Source of the DNA: Bostrychus sinensis
Lineage: Eukaryota > Chordata > Actinopteri > Gobiiformes > Eleotridae
NCBI GenBank assembly: GCA_020698575.1
Contig: CM036247.1
Location: 1,756,436 to 1,820,435 of the forward strand
DNA: 64,000 nt
Direction of reading: 5' to 3'
The translations under genes were made by a program, and so were the position numbers. Positions within the stretch are counted from its first letter, which is position 1. Every line of letters begins with the position of its first letter. The notes beneath the pieces are model-generated. The model made no database searches. It was not told the origin of the DNA and was given only the letters and a program-made list of their open reading frames with translations. This document shows, piece after piece, positions 11,022 to 21,420 of this stretch.

Positions 11022-11230
11022 AAACTCAGCGCTGGCCTCGGAGTCTCCAGGATTCTTTTATACAATCTACATCTGGAGACTCTCAGGTGGAATCTTTCTT
11101 CTAAAGTTCCTTTAGTGCCGTTTGTTCCTCCGGAGCTGAAGGCGAGCAGCAGTTTCCCTCCACGAGTTTCCCGGGTTCTTTTCTTCTGCGGTGAAAGCGG
11201 GCGGCATCAGTTCAGTGGCGCATTACCGCC
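11022..11230 (-). other. candidate first (5' UTR) exon
   Basis: This minus-strand stretch is richer in CpG than its surroundings. It ends at GAGTTT followed by a consensus donor, GTGAGT (11021-11016). A short frame RLYKRILETPRPALSL is open across the end, but no start codon is convincing. The arrangement suits the first exon of a minus-strand gene reading toward zinc-finger copy 1. The 5' limit is a guess. The stretch 10392-11021 otherwise holds no supportable gene. Confidence 0.3.
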
Positions 11231-12422
11231 CCCTACTGCTCAATGACTGAGAAGCTTTAGAATATACAGAGGTCACTTTCTAACTGAGTAGTTAGAACTG
11301 TAATGGTAAATGATTTAAAGCTATTCTGTTTTCATAATGTGCACGGACAGCTGTGGGACAATATTCATATTTATTTATAATTTATAAGAATATATTTTGG
11401 TGAACTGCAGACTCTCAGTGAGGAAGAGCAGTCCCTCTGCCACAGTGCAGCCTCAGACTGAAACATGGTGACTTTTTTTTTTCATAAAAGAAACAACTCA
11501 AGCAACCACAAATCAAAAGATAAGAACCATTTTATTTCATTCAACAAATAAAACAAATGTCTCACAATAACAGTAAACACAGAGTTTATGGATGTGTCTA
11601 CAAGAGCCAGTTTAATAACTTCAGATTTTTATCCCATTTTTCTTATTGTTTGGTTTTTAAAACATCTGTGACTCTTTGAACCACGTTTCAGACTCACAAA
11701 AAAACAAACAGCTGTTTCCTTCAGGGATGTGTTAACCAAATGGAACATCAGTCAGAAGCACATTTACAACAGTACAATATACCAACACTCTCTCTGATTC
11801 CAGTCTGTTACCACACAACACCAACTTAAAAATACATTTATTACTTTCTTTTCTCTGCTGTTTCTTCAAATGAAACTGTGTTAATGGAAAAACATTCTCA
11901 GAAGAAAAAAAAAAAAAACACTGAACAGGTTAAATATCGACCTCAGAACAGTTAGAAACTTTTTAGTTCTTAGTCTGTTAACAAGAAGACGACTGAACAT
12001 TTAAAGGTTTTTAGAACATTTCCAGGAATGGTCAGAAATGGTTAAAGGATTCTGTTCCATTGTGAGATAGGGCCAAGGTCACTAATCATAAACTCACAAA
12101 AATCCATCTTGGCTAAAACACATCATGGTAGACGGTCACTGGCTGGAGCTTCATCCAATCAGCTCCAAGTATTCTCCTGAAAGTCCCGCCCCTTTACAAA
12201 GCCCACAGGAGCCTCCAGATGGTTCTACACTGTGTATGATGCAGACCAGCGGCTTTTACCAGGTTACAGCAAAGGAACAACTCACTTATTATTTTTTATG
12301 AAGCCTTGGCGGAGGTCTCTGGTCCCACCTAATACTAAATGTGTTCATTGTGATTTTGCCACTAGAGTCTGTCAAAACCCACTGTCTCCAGCTTCAGCTA
12401 CAGTTACAGTGTTTGGATCCTC
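11231..12422 (-). other. probable 3' UTR of zinc-finger copy 2 with poly(A) signal
   Basis: No coding sequence was found here. On the minus strand this lies directly downstream of the last zinc-finger stop (12423). TTTATT at 11531-11536 reads AATAAA on the minus strand and is a reasonable end of a 3' UTR of about 900 bases. This is an inference; several other AT-rich words could serve. Confidence 0.35.
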
Positions 12423-14309
12423 TCACATTTGGATTCTGTGAAGCCGGATTTCCAGTTGTTTCAGTGGGATCTTGTCTGAGGAGGACTCCGCTGCTTCGTC
12501 TCCAGATTTCTGCTCGTTCTGAATGCTCTTGTGTTTCAGTGTTTTGTGCCGAGTCGCCTCACGTTGCTTCTCTTTAGCGTGGGAAAGCAGGTGGGATTTA
12601 AAGGAGTCAGCTTTGAAGTAGATCTTGTCACACTGGTCGCATGGAAAGAGCTGCTCCTTGCTGTGAACACGGTAATGCTGGTTGTAATAACTTTTACATT
12701 TGAAACTCCTGCCACACTGGTCGCACACAAAGAGCTTCAGCTTGTTTTGCTGTTTAATCGAGTTTGTTTCAGAGTGAGTTTGAAGGGGAGTTTTTAATTC
12801 CTCAGGACGAGCGAATGCTCTTCTACACTGATCACATTGATGAAGTTTTGGCACAAGTCTGTTTATGTTTTCTCAAAGTGCCTAATAGAGCAAATGACTT
12901 TCCACACACATCACAAATGTGTGTTTTTTCTTCTGTGTGCACGAGTTTATGGGTTTTTAAATTACCTGCTCGTGAGAAAGACATTCCACAGAGTTCACAG
13001 GTGAAGGGAGTCTCTCCGGTGTGGATGCGCTCGTGAAGCTTCAGACTCTTCTTATAACAAAACACTTTCCCACACTGATCACAAGAGAATTGTTTTTCCT
13101 CTGTATGAAAGTTCTGATGGACTTTCAGATTGTTCTTGGCAGTATAAGACTTGCCACACTGCTCACACTTGTACCGTTTATTCTCATGGTAGCTTTCCAC
13201 ATGCTGTTTGAGTGCCTTGGCACTTTTAAATGTTTTCCCACACTGGCTGCAGCTGTGAGGTCGAGCTGTCGAATGGGAGTTTTCATGTCTTGCTAAAAGA
13301 TATCGTGTTGGAAAGGGTTTACCACATGTTTCACAGTAGATCAGATTGTGTCCAGTATGGAGTCTGCTGTGTAGTGTCAGAGACCATTTGTTGCTAAAAC
13401 ATTTTCCACACTCATCACAAGGGAAGCTTCTTTTAGTGTGAGTTTGTGCAGTTTTAATCTTCTTTGATTCAGAAAGGCCTTTCCACATTTGTCACAGCGA
13501 TGACTCTTGTCTCCCTTGTGAATGAGTTGGTGTTGTTGTAAGCTCGATAATCGTCCAAAACTTTTACCACATTCATCACAGCTGTGTGGCCTCTCTCTTG
13601 TGTGTACGACTGTGTGAGACTTTAGTGATCCTTTACGGTTAAATGACACTCCACACAGGTCACAGGAGTAGGGTCTCTCTCCTGTGTGAACACGTGTATG
13701 ACTCATGAGATTTGCTTTTGTAGTAAATTTCTTGTCACACTGGTCACAGGAGTAGGGTCTCTCTCCTGTGTGACAACGTGTATGACTCATGAGATTTTTT
13801 TTTGTAATAAATTTCTTGTCACACTGGTCACAGGAGTAGGGTCTCTCTCCTGTGTGAACACGTGTATGTCTCATGAGATTTGCTTTTGTAGTAAATTTCT
13901 TGTCACACTGGTCACAGGAGTAGGGTCTCTCTCCTGTGTGAACACGTGTATGACTCATGAGATTTGCTTTTGTAGTAAATTTCTTGTCACACTGGTCACA
14001 GGAGTAGGGTCTCTCTCCTGTGTGTAAACGTGTATGTGTAATGAGATTTGTTTTTGTAGTAAATTTCTTGTCACACTGGTCACAGGAGTAGGGTCTCTCT
14101 CCTGTGTGTACACGTGTATGTCTCATGAGATTTGCTTTTGAAGTAAATTTCTTGTCACACTGGTCACAGCAGAATAGATTTTCCCCTGTGTGAAGTCTCT
14201 GGTGCTTTGTTAGTGTTGCCTTGTAGCTGAATGACTTCCCACACTGCTCACAGCTGTGCAGTTTCTCTCCAGAAGTTCCTTTAGCTTTGGGGACATCGTT
14301 AACTTCTTC
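12423..14309 (-). pseudogene. C2H2 zinc-finger gene copy 2 (zinc-finger exon, about 20 fingers, frameshifted)
   Basis: After the acceptor at 14310-14311 the exon reads EEVNDVPKAKGTSGEKLHSC, then about 20 C2H2 fingers with TGERPY-type linkers. Fingers 3-7 are nearly identical (CDQCDKKFTTKANLMSHTRVH). The C-terminal three (near 12810, 12715 and 12630) are more divergent, and the first of them has Pro in place of the first zinc-binding His (EELKTPLQTH). The frame breaks twice. A 4-base loss near 13441, relative to copy 1 (GTGTGAATGAG against GTGTGAG), falls between fingers 10 and 11. A one-base shift near 12850 falls before finger 18. The tail (12423-12600) is Lys/Ser-rich. Intact, it would be a nuclear DNA-binding protein. 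If the two indels are sequencing or assembly errors, the gene would be functional. Confidence 0.85.
13660..14185 (-). repeat. 84-bp tandem finger-coding repeats
   Basis: The linker word CCTGTGTG recurs at 13681, 13765, 13849, 13933, 14017 and 14101, an exact 84-base period (28 codons, one finger plus linker). Neighbouring units differ at only a few positions, so the expansion is recent. The matching part of copy 1 has none of these extra units. Confidence 0.9.
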
Positions 14310-14448
14310 CTGTTAAAACACACAACAGAATTATTCATTGGTGTAAAATACAGACACATCCAGTTTATCCAGGGCAGCAGTCTAAGCAGAGACACTCAGA
14401 CTTCCCTCTCCCCAGGTGACAGAGCTCCTCACTCTATCTTAAAGTGAA

Positions 14449-14689
14449 CTGCTTGTATCCAAGGTCTTGGTGACAGTGGGAATATAGAACAGATTGAGCG
14501 GTAAAGTGAGAGCTTTGTCTCTCAGCTCAGCTCCCTCACCACAACAGACATGGACAGCACATCTACCCTGTCCCTCGCAGCTCCTGTGGGGGGCGCTCTG
14601 GGAGGAAGTGTCTGCACAACCAGAGCAGGAGTTGGTTCACTGCAGTGAGTCAGACCTGTTCCTGTTTTGTTACTGAATGGAGTAGAGAC
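14449..14689. other. intronic indel relative to copy 1
   Basis: About 240 bases here have no match in the otherwise near-identical intron of zinc-finger copy 1 (junction at 5699/5700). No terminal repeats or target duplication are evident, so a deletion in copy 1 is as likely as an insertion in copy 2. No gene was seen. Confidence 0.6.
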
Positions 14690-14963
14690 AGGAAATCATG
14701 GAAAAGAGCGGAGAGAGACATTCGCTGGAGTTTCATATCCGTACGTCAACACACTCACCCTGAGCTTTAAAACTGAATAAACCCAAATGTACTCAACATA
14801 ACGACGAGAGATGGGTCAGAAATTTAACTGAGGGCAACATTTTATTTCAAACTTCACTTGAGGTTAAGGACCAGGATAAACTCTTCACAAAACCAACAGT
14901 GATACAGAGAGAGCAGCATGATGATGATCAGTCTAACACCACATTCATTAAAAGTCTCCTTAC

Positions 14964-15028
14964 CATTTTTGAATCAGCTGGTTTTATTTGGCCCCTTCTG
15001 GTTCTGGGCCAACTCAAAACTTTGTCAG
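14964..15028 (-). other. upstream coding exon of zinc-finger copy 2
   Basis: The minus-strand acceptor TTTTTCACAG precedes a 65-base exon ending in ATG, and the donor GTAAGG follows. One frame is fully open (DKVLSWPRTRRGQIKPADSK, then M) and joins in phase to EEVNDVPKAKG of the next exon at 14309. Basic RTRRGQIKPADSK-like segments commonly precede finger arrays in fish zinc-finger genes; this is recalled, not checked. The agreement of phase and splice sites makes it a good exon call. Confidence 0.6.
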
Positions 15029-15639
15029 CTGTGAAAAACAAAAACAGTGCATGAGACAGGAGCGACGTCAGAGGCTTTGAGTTCTGTGTCTGCTAATGGG
15101 GCCACACATTTAGAACAACTAACTTCAGCTTCTCACACTTCCAGAACTCCTCTCAGTGCAAGTGTGTGCTCCATAGAAGGCTTCACACTCATTTATTTAG
15201 ACATATGACTGATTTTTATTCTGTTCCTCGTTTATACAACCCCAGAACTTAGCTCTCCCCAGTACAAGCTCCTCAATGTGGCCCTGAACCAAAATATGGG
15301 ACATTTCTCAGCATTATTGTGGCATTAAAGCTTCTAAATGGACATTTTAAAGCTTTTAATACTTTTATATCTATTTTCACTCTCTACATTTACAGCACTA
15401 CATGGTTTGGTCTCTGTGGTGCTGCTCCTGTCTGCCATTCCAAACTGAACTAAGAGTGTGCTGCCACCTACAGGAGGGATTAGGAACATTGGTTTGCGTA
15501 TAGATAGACTTTACTGCAGACTGAGTAAGGTCCATAAAATATAAAAGACACACAATGAAAAGAAATCAAACCAAACACAGTAAAAGAGTGTTTTTGTGGT
15601 CTGCAGGGTCTCCAGAGTCAGTATTTAAGCTGCTCTGTG
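15029..15639. other. no gene seen
   Basis: This is probably the intron or 5' flank of zinc-finger copy 2. Nothing with coding, RNA or repeat character could be supported. Confidence 0.4.
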
Positions 15640-16700
15640 CGTTAACTGTAGCATTAGCCAAACAGTGCTTTCATTAAGTCTCACATAATCATCCTGTTGT
15701 AGCCAGGTTTCTGTTAAGGCCAGTACGTTAAGTTTATTATCATTAATTAATTCATTAACTAACAGGGATTTAGAGGAAATTGACCTAATGTTTAGTAAGC
15801 CACATTTAATTACGTCATTGTTCTGATTATTATTAATATTATTAATAGGTCTACAAGTTATTTTTATTAAATTTGTGGCTCTCACTCTTATTTGTCTTTT
15901 GCTGTTGGAGTTAGTGTTTAGGCGGGGGCAGTCTCTATTTGCTCTGCTAAAATACCTTTATACTGGGTTTGTACCAGCTCATAAGGAAGCTCAGAGAAGT
16001 GTTTTAAACTACTGCTCTGTGCCCAGGTCCCACCTCTGGCTCAGGTTGAACGACTAACGCTATCAGCCATATTTCTAGACAGCAACGCTGCACCATCCAA
16101 CGTGGGATGAATGCCATCTCTACGTACGCTCGCCAATTATCAATAAAGCCTATGCCGTTTTCTGGGCACCATCTAGATAACCAGCGTTTGAATGATGAAG
16201 AGCGGCTGTACATTTCATCATTGGTCAAATTCGACAGGGGACCAGAGAATATTACGGTGTCCGACATCGACTTAGCAAGTTTGCACCGACCCTACGTTCA
16301 ATTTGAGCACCTCTGATTGTCTCCGCCGGGCGTCGTTACCGCCAACGCGAATCACGATTCGACGGAACCTGGTCCTACTCTGGGCTAAAAGCCTAAGGTT
16401 TCCTTCGATGTCACCCACTCTGGCCCCCGGAAAACACCAAACCGTAGCCACTGGCAGCTTCACGTCTCTAACTGTCGAGCTCCCAATCACCAGAGTCGAT
16501 GGTTCAGCGTTGTGTTGCTGAGGGGAGAAAACCTATTGCAGACGGGAAGCTTTGGGTGGTCTAAGTGTTTGCGTTTAGCGCTATGCTTCCTTCTTACTGT
16601 TACAAAGCCGTCCTGCTGTCCCCCGGCTGCTGGGGAGGCGCTGGGGGGCTAGTCTGGCTAGCGCTCCTGCTAGCACGGTCCGCGGTCCCTATAGCTAGCT
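15640..16700 (-). mobile_element. L2-type LINE, 5' portion (SGNH-esterase ORF1 and start of endonuclease)
   Basis: Read on the minus strand, 16690-16020 encodes an ORF1 whose middle is an SGNH/GDSL-type esterase. Visible motifs are VIGSSTVRDVKLP (Ser block), RIVIRVGGNDARRR (Asn block) and RRDGIHPTLDGAALLSRNMA (Asp-x-x-His block), in the expected order. A frameshift near 16110 separates the last block. After a gap, 15800-15650 reads CGLLNIRSISSKSLLVNEL then NVLALTETWLQQDDYVRLNE, the start of an apurinic-type endonuclease ORF2. Esterase-bearing ORF1 is known from the CR1/L2 group of LINEs. The rest of ORF2 is missing, and the copy is inert. Confidence 0.75.
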
Positions 16701-17331
16701 AACACATAAAGGGAGAAACAAACATTCAATAAGAGATATGAAAAGTAGAACAAAAATTGTCTAGTATGATAAATGATGATGAATCAGTGACGTGTGAAAA
16801 TCATAGTGTCAGAGAAAAATATTGATATTCCGTGGCTACAACCACCACAAATTATCAATGCATTCATCTACTCTGTGTGGCTGTAAAGTTTGTTTTTAAT
16901 CAACAACAACAGTATATTCATACTGGGAACAATTCTGGATCAGATATGGATTTGATATTGACTAATCATGTCATGCAGTTAGAGGACAACAACTACAAAG
17001 ACAAACAAGAAAAGTCATCTGTACATTATGAAAAACAGAAAGCTAAACAAATATGACAGTGACTTTGTTCATGTTTGTTGCTCTTCTGCAGAAAATATAA
17101 AAAACTAAACATGTTTGCTCTATATTCATTAGCCCCCCCCCCAGAACCAGCGCTGAAAACATAGCACAGGAAATTACTTGGTTTATTCTTTCCTTTGACA
17201 TTGCTCCATAATAAATTCAGATTGTTAAGAGATTTTTAGAACTAACAAACCCCAGCTTCCACCTGAGCATTAATAGTTCCAATAATAAAAATGACTTACC
17301 ATAGCAGTGAATGACAGCAGCACACACAGGC
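16701..17331. other. no gene seen
   Basis: AT-rich sequence with short unsupported frames. Nothing recognisable before the 9-bp array. Confidence 0.4.
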
Positions 17332-17657
17332 CAGCAGAGACAGCAGAGACCGCAGAGACCGCAGAGACCGCAGAGACAGCAGAGACAGCAGAGACCGCAG
17401 AGACCGCAGAGACCGCAGAGACAGCAGAGACCGCAGAGACCGCAGAGACAGCAGAGACAGCAGAGACCGCAGAGACCGCAGAGACCGCAGAGACCGCAGA
17501 GACCGCAGAGACCGCAGAGACCGCAGAGACAGCAGAGACCGCAGAGACAGCAGAGACCGCAGAGACCGCAGAGACCGCAGAGACCGCAGAGACCGCAGAG
17601 ACCGCAGAGACAGCAGAGACCGCAGAGACCGCAGAGACCGCAGAGACAGCAGAGACA
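17332..17657. repeat. 9-bp minisatellite (GCAGAGACC/GCAGAGACA)
   Basis: About 36 head-to-tail copies of a 9-base unit, nearly all GCAGAGACC or GCAGAGACA. Because 9 is a multiple of 3, several frames are open and encode runs of AET, VSA or LRS-type tripeptides, which are by-products. The unit shares GCAGAGAC with the 12-bp satellite that begins at 25862. Confidence 0.95.
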
Positions 17658-17741
17658 TGTAAGACAGGAGAAACAGAGTCATTAGTGATATAAAATGAAA
17701 TGGAGATGGTCACAGAGAGACAGCAAGCGCTGCAAACTCAT

Positions 17742-20105
17742 GCCACTCGTGCTGTGGGTCGCGGCTCACGGGCCATGAGCAACACCTTTCCATAGCCTAT
17801 ATTTGAGTTTATATGACCTCTATATGCCACAGATTGGGTTTATATGAGCTATTTGACATTGTGTATCAATTATGCACTACAAAATTATTCATTATCAGCT
17901 GTTTACGTGTTTTAATGATAAAATTAGTTGGTTTGTTGAACCAGGGCTGAACCAGGACTAAACCAAGTCTGAACCAGGTCTAAACCAAGTCTGAATCAGG
18001 TCTAAACCAAAACTGAACCAGGTCTAAACCAAGTCTGAACCAGGTCTAAACCAAGTCTGAACCAAGTCTAAACCAAGTCTGAACCAGGTCTAAACCAAGT
18101 CTGAACCAGGTCTAAACCAGGTCTTAACCAAGTCTGAACCAGGTCTAAACCAAAACTGAACCAGGTCTAAACCAAGTCTGAACCAGGTCTAAACCAAGTC
18201 TGAATCAGGTCTAAACCAAAACTGAACCAGGTCTAAACCAAGTCTGAACCAGGTCTAAACCAAGTCTGAACCAAGTCTAAACCAGGTCTAAACCAGGTCT
18301 AAACCAAGTCTAAACCAGGTCTAAACCAAGTCTGAACCAGGTCTAAACCAGGTCTTAACCAAGTCTGAACCAGGTCTAAACCAAAACTGAACCAGGTCTA
18401 AACCAAGTCTGAACCAGGTCTAAACCAAGTCTAAACCAAGTCTGAACCAGGTCTAAACCAGGTCTAAACCAAGTCTAAACCAAGTCTGAACCAGGTCTAA
18501 ACCAAGTCTGAACCAGGTCTAAACCAAGTCTGAACCAGGTCTAAACCAAGTCTGAACCAGGTCTAAACCAAGTCTGAACCAGGTCTAAACCAAAACTGAA
18601 CCAGGTCTAAACCAAGTCTGAACCAGGTCTAAACCAAGTCTGAACCAAATCTGAACCAGGTCTAAACCAAGTCTGAACCAGGTCTAAACCAAGTCTGAAC
18701 CAGGTCTAAACCAAGTCTGAACCAGGTCTAAACCAAGTCTGAACCAGGTCTAAACCAGGTCTAAACCAGGTCTAAACCAAGTCTGAACCAAATCGGAACC
18801 AGGTCTAAACCAAGTCTGAACCAGGTCTAAACCAAGTCTGAACCAGGTCTATACCAAAACTGAACCAGGTCTAAACCAAGTCTGAACCAGGTCTAAACCA
18901 GGTCTAAACCAAGTCTGAACCAGGTCTAAACCAAAACTGAACCAGGTCTAAACCAAGTCTGAACCAAGTCTAAACCAAAACTGAACCAGGTCTAAACCAA
19001 GTCTGAACCAGGTCTAAACCAAGTCTGAACCAAGTCTAAACTAAGTCTGAACCAAGTCTGAACCAGGTCTAAACCAAAACTGAACCAAGTCTAAACCAGG
19101 TCTAAACCAGGTCTAAACCAAGTCTGAACCAGGTCTAAACCAAGTCTGAACCAGGTCTAAACCAGGTCTTAACCAAGTCTGAACCAGGTCTAAACCAAAA
19201 CTGAACCAAGTCTAAACCAGGTCTAAACCAGGTCTAAACCAAGTCTGAACCAGGTCTAAACCAAGTCTGAACCAGGTCTAAACCAGGTCTAAACCAAGTC
19301 TGAACCAGGTCTAAACCAAGTCTGAATCAGGTCTAAACCAAAACTGAACCAGGTCTAAACCAAGTCTGAACCAGGTCTAAACCAAGTCTGAACCAAGTCT
19401 AAACTAAGTCTGAACCAAGTCTGAACCAGGTCTAAACCAAAACTGAACCAGGTCTAAACCAAGTCTGAACCAGGTCTAAACCAAGTCTGAACCAGGTCTA
19501 AACCAAAACTGAACCAGGTCTAAACCAAGTCTGAACCAGGTCTAAACCAAGTCTGAACCAAGTCTAAACTAAGTCTGAACCAAGTCTGAACCAGGTCTAA
19601 ACCAAAACTGAACCAGGTCTAAACCAAGTCTGAACCAGGTCTAAATCATGTCTAAACCCAGGACTGAACCCAGGACTGAACCCAGGTCTGATCCAGTACT
19701 AAACCAGGTCTAAACCAGGTCTGATCCAGTACTAAACCAGGTCTAAACCAGGTCTGATCCAGTACTAAACCAGGTCTAAACCAGGTCTGATCCAGTACTA
19801 AACCAGGTCTAAACCAGGTCTGATCCAGGTCACACAGCCACACAGCTGATACTGAATAATATTGTGGTAAATAACTGATACACAAGGTCAAATAGCTCAT
19901 AAAACTCAATCTGTGGCATACAGAGATCATAGAACCTCACAAACTGGCAGACAGGTTATGGAAAGGTGTGGCCCACGGCACATTTCCACTAATCATATTT
20001 AAGAACATAATTGATACACAATGTTAAAAGTTCATATCAGATCACATCAATCTGTGGATAGAATGGCATAGGAGCTGTGGTAAGCCCGTGAGTCGCGCGC
20101 TGCTG
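17742..20105. mobile_element. foldback-like unit: inverted arms around a minisatellite
   Basis: The left arm (about 17742-17900) is matched by its reverse complement at 19845-19985. Shared words include TGATACACAA, TCAAATAGCTCATA, AATCTGTGGCATA and ATGGAAAGGTGT. A second, more diverged copy of the right arm follows in tandem at 20003-20105 (ATAATTGATACACAATGTTA, AATCTGTGG, CCCGTGAGTCGCG). The arms enclose the 11-bp array at 17940-19829. No coding sequence is present. This organisation is that of a foldback or MITE-like element with an expanded internal minisatellite. Confidence 0.65.
17940..19829. repeat. 11-bp minisatellite (GTCTAAACCAA/GTCTGAACCAG)
   Basis: About 170 copies of an 11-base unit, mostly alternating GTCTAAACCAA and GTCTGAACCAG (22-base dimers), with a rarer AACTGAACCAG variant. 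The last 170 bases (19656-19829) switch to a longer period with CCCAGGACTGAA and TCTGATCCAGTACTAAACCAG-like units. Variant order is patchy, suggesting repeated unequal exchange. Confidence 0.95.
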
Positions 20106-20994
20106 CTTTCGCGGTGCTGCCCGTTGCTATGGATACGGATCCCTACACTATTCAATACCGGCAAACGGCGATTAATACAATATCAATAATACACATATTT
20201 TAGCCCACGTTAAAATCTAAATCTCCACAGATACACTCAGATATTAATAATACGTTAAAGCTGTTATTAGTTTGATGGAAGGAACAAATTTAAACTCCTT
20301 CTAAATCTGAACCGTGAACGGGTCTGTACACGGCCGCCATGTTGCTAACAGCATAACGTTTTTTATTTTCTCAAACACAAACCGTCTTCTTTGAGTTACT
20401 ACACGATTTTTATCTCACCACACATTTGTAACAACAGTACCACTCGGCCAAAAAACGTAGCCACCACTTTAAAACTTAGTTAACGTTGCTAAACTTATCG
20501 TTGTGTAAGAGTGGGTTGTCTTACCGTATTGTACGGACGATCTAATCTCGCGCGCACGTAACGTACCTACGTCACGTACCTACGTGAGACGCACGCACGC
20601 AAGCGTCAACAACTACAGAACGGCCACTGCGATGAATCAAAACATATGTAATATAAAATGATTAGATCTTAGTTTATATCCATGATAATAAACCTGGCAC
20701 GGACGGTCCCGAAAGAGACAAACACGGCCCCACTACGCCAACATTTTCTACACCAAACTTAAAACGTAACCTACCTGTGCAGGTGAAAAAGGGCTGGGAG
20801 CTCCGCGTGGTCCAGCGGTCTTCTGCCGGGAACGTGAGGCAGCCACAGACTGCAGCTCTTGCAGCGGTGACCTGTGGTGTATTCCATGTGTTTTCCATGC
20901 AAGGTTAGCGTGGCTATGATTAGCTGTTAGCTGTTTAGCTCTCATCTCCACGTCCGTACCGTCCGTGGTCTACGCCCCTGTACTTCCTGGAACC
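20106..20994. other. CpG-bearing stretch with a candidate minus-strand exon
   Basis: CpG dinucleotides are frequent at 20085-20170 and 20520-20620, unlike the flanks. On the minus strand a frame from about 20951 to 20775 ends at CTGCACAG followed by the consensus donor GTAGGT. It could be a first exon (MRAKQLTANHSHANLAWKTH and on). No homology was recognised, so only the splice and CpG signals support a host promoter and exon here. Confidence 0.3.
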
Positions 20995-21310
20995 CAGTGG
21001 GCATCTGATGTCAATTCAACATCAATAAGACAAACACTGATATCAAATTGTCATCATAATTTGGTCAAAAACGTAAATCAACATGACATCAATCCTTTGA
21101 CATCAATTTGATGTATGTCAAATAATGATTTTATTGATGTTATTTTCACGTTACTTCAATATCAAGCTTCTTTGAAATTTCACTCAAACAACAATACTGA
21201 TGCTCTTTTGACATTATTTCTATATCAAGTTTCTTTGAAATTTCACCTAAACAGTTATATTGATGTTATTTTGACATTGTTTCTATGTCAAACTTTTGCA
21301 AAAAAATAAA
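20995..21310. repeat. subterminal repeats of a DNA transposon (CAGTGGGCATC end)
   Basis: The block begins CCCAGTGGGCATCTGATGTC, then carries many copies of GACATCAA, TTGATGT and their complements. Loose 60-70 base units (TTATTTTGACATTGTTTC-like) occur between 21130 and 21300. CAGTGGGCA-type termini with arrays of this sort are familiar at ends of fish DNA transposons. It lies just past the 3' end of the DUF4806-like gene and is probably the terminus of that same element. Confidence 0.5.
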
Positions 21311-21420
21311 AATAAAATAAATAAATATATAGATAGAAAGATCCTGCACAGTATGGTATTGCAAACAGAATTGGCTTTATTTATGTAGATGAACTTTACA
21401 GTACAAATTGCCCATCATAG

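Noticed and set aside
13686..14027. Plus-strand frame MNTCMTHEICFCSKFLVTLV repeated
   Set aside because: It is antisense to the 84-bp zinc-finger repeats.
13660..14185. Regularly spaced repeats resembling a CRISPR array
   Set aside because: The 84-bp units are zinc-finger codons with no unique spacers, and the genome is eukaryotic.
17270..17713. Tripeptide-repeat frames (AET, VSA, LRS) over the 9-bp array
   Set aside because: The period is a multiple of three, so frames stay open on both strands by necessity.
19652..19930. Minus-strand frame of LDQTWFRPGLV repeats
   Set aside because: This is the 33-base (3 x 11) end of the minisatellite read in frame; it carries no gene signal.
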